Shown here one piece after another: positions 63,966 to 64,000 of a DNA stretch of 64,000 nt; positions within the stretch are counted from its first letter, which is position 1, and each line of letters starts with the position of its first letter. This stretch comes from Prosthecobacter gellanilyticus. GTDB taxonomy: Bacteria; Verrucomicrobiota; Verrucomicrobiia; Verrucomicrobiales; Verrucomicrobiaceae. Under the pieces are notes generated by a model, which worked only from the letters and a program-made list of their open reading frames with translations, was not told the origin of the DNA and made no database searches. Position numbers and translations under genes: made by a program. The stretch spans positions 29,022 through 93,021 of the forward strand of contig NZ_BKAG01000025.1 in the NCBI RefSeq assembly GCF_007992435.1, in the 5' to 3' direction.

Positions 63966-64000
63966 GCGCATACAGCGGTGTCGCGCTTGAGCGCTTCCCA
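63966..64000 (+). repeat. REP-C repeat, cut by the window end
   Basis: TGCGCATACAGCGGTGTCG then CGCTTGAGCGCTTCCCA matches the first half of the copy at 36247-36304 almost base for base. The remainder lies outside the window. Confidence 0.85.

Overview
The window looks like the chromosome of a free-living member of the Verrucomicrobiota, probably close to Prosthecobacter/Verrucomicrobium. This is inferred from gene families, since no rRNA is present. It is GC-rich and holds several hallmarks of the PVC group: a planctomycete-type cytochrome protein (PSCyt1-DUF1549-DUF1553) beside a DUF1501 protein, a PVC-type membrane-bound dehydrogenase with a C-terminal haem c site, a type I sulfatase, a PEP-CTERM protein, and many large secreted proteins built from Ig-like, NHL and Calx-beta modules. 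I see no tRNA, rRNA, CRISPR array, prophage or plasmid functions.

Layout. 1-5.9 kb: the 3' part of a MYG1-like gene, a sialidase-like secreted protein, a cold-shock/DUF1294 membrane protein, a secreted glycine-rich protein, and a plsC-cdsA phospholipid pair. 5.9-6.9 kb: a REP-associated tyrosine transposase (RAYT) bracketed by inverted REP-like repeats. 6.9-12.8 kb: a DUF116-polyprenyl synthase fusion, a secreted heparinase-like protein and a C39-like peptidase. 12.9-19.7 kb: a two-component system followed by the DUF1553 and DUF1501 genes. The same 11-bp-period direct repeat precedes both the regulator gene and the DUF1553 gene. 19.8-24.3 kb: small EF-hand protein, ThiF/MoeB-like protein, two unknown secreted proteins, a PQQ-type beta-propeller and a lone receiver. 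24.4-29.0 kb: a minus-strand run with amidase, AccA, a LysM protein, a conserved unknown and an M20 peptidase.

29.1-34.5 kb is the most interesting part. A well-formed cobalamin riboswitch (9-bp P1 stem, GGGAA segment, GCCA/GTGAAGGC loop, B12 box) lies ahead of two large secreted proteins. Neither resembles a known B12 biosynthesis enzyme or transporter. The first has a propeller-like N-terminus and the second a jelly-roll-like C-terminal domain. Together they are a candidate for a new B12-responsive surface system.

34.5-36.3 kb: a PhzF/DJ-1 gene pair flanked by REP-like repeats. 36.3-47.4 kb: a TPR-thioredoxin fusion, a pair of secreted proteins (one paralogous to the 2.9 kb gene, the other sharing a domain with the riboswitch-controlled protein), an AraC regulator, a PEP-CTERM vanadium-haloperoxidase-like protein and a degenerate GxxExxY protein. 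47.5-53 kb: PVC dehydrogenase, glycerophosphodiesterase, sulfatase. 53-56 kb: a UvrD/PcrA-type helicase and two small genes. 56-58 kb: a rhodanese lipoprotein and a double ModA-like binding protein. 58.3-63.6 kb: a DUF3592 protein, RecJ, a rhomboid-like protein, MoaB and a LolC/E-type permease.

At least four families of dispersed palindromic repeats occupy the spaces between genes. Start sites were chosen from signal peptides, family alignment from memory and Shine-Dalgarno matches; the last are often weak here. All family assignments are from reading the translated sequence, with no database search.
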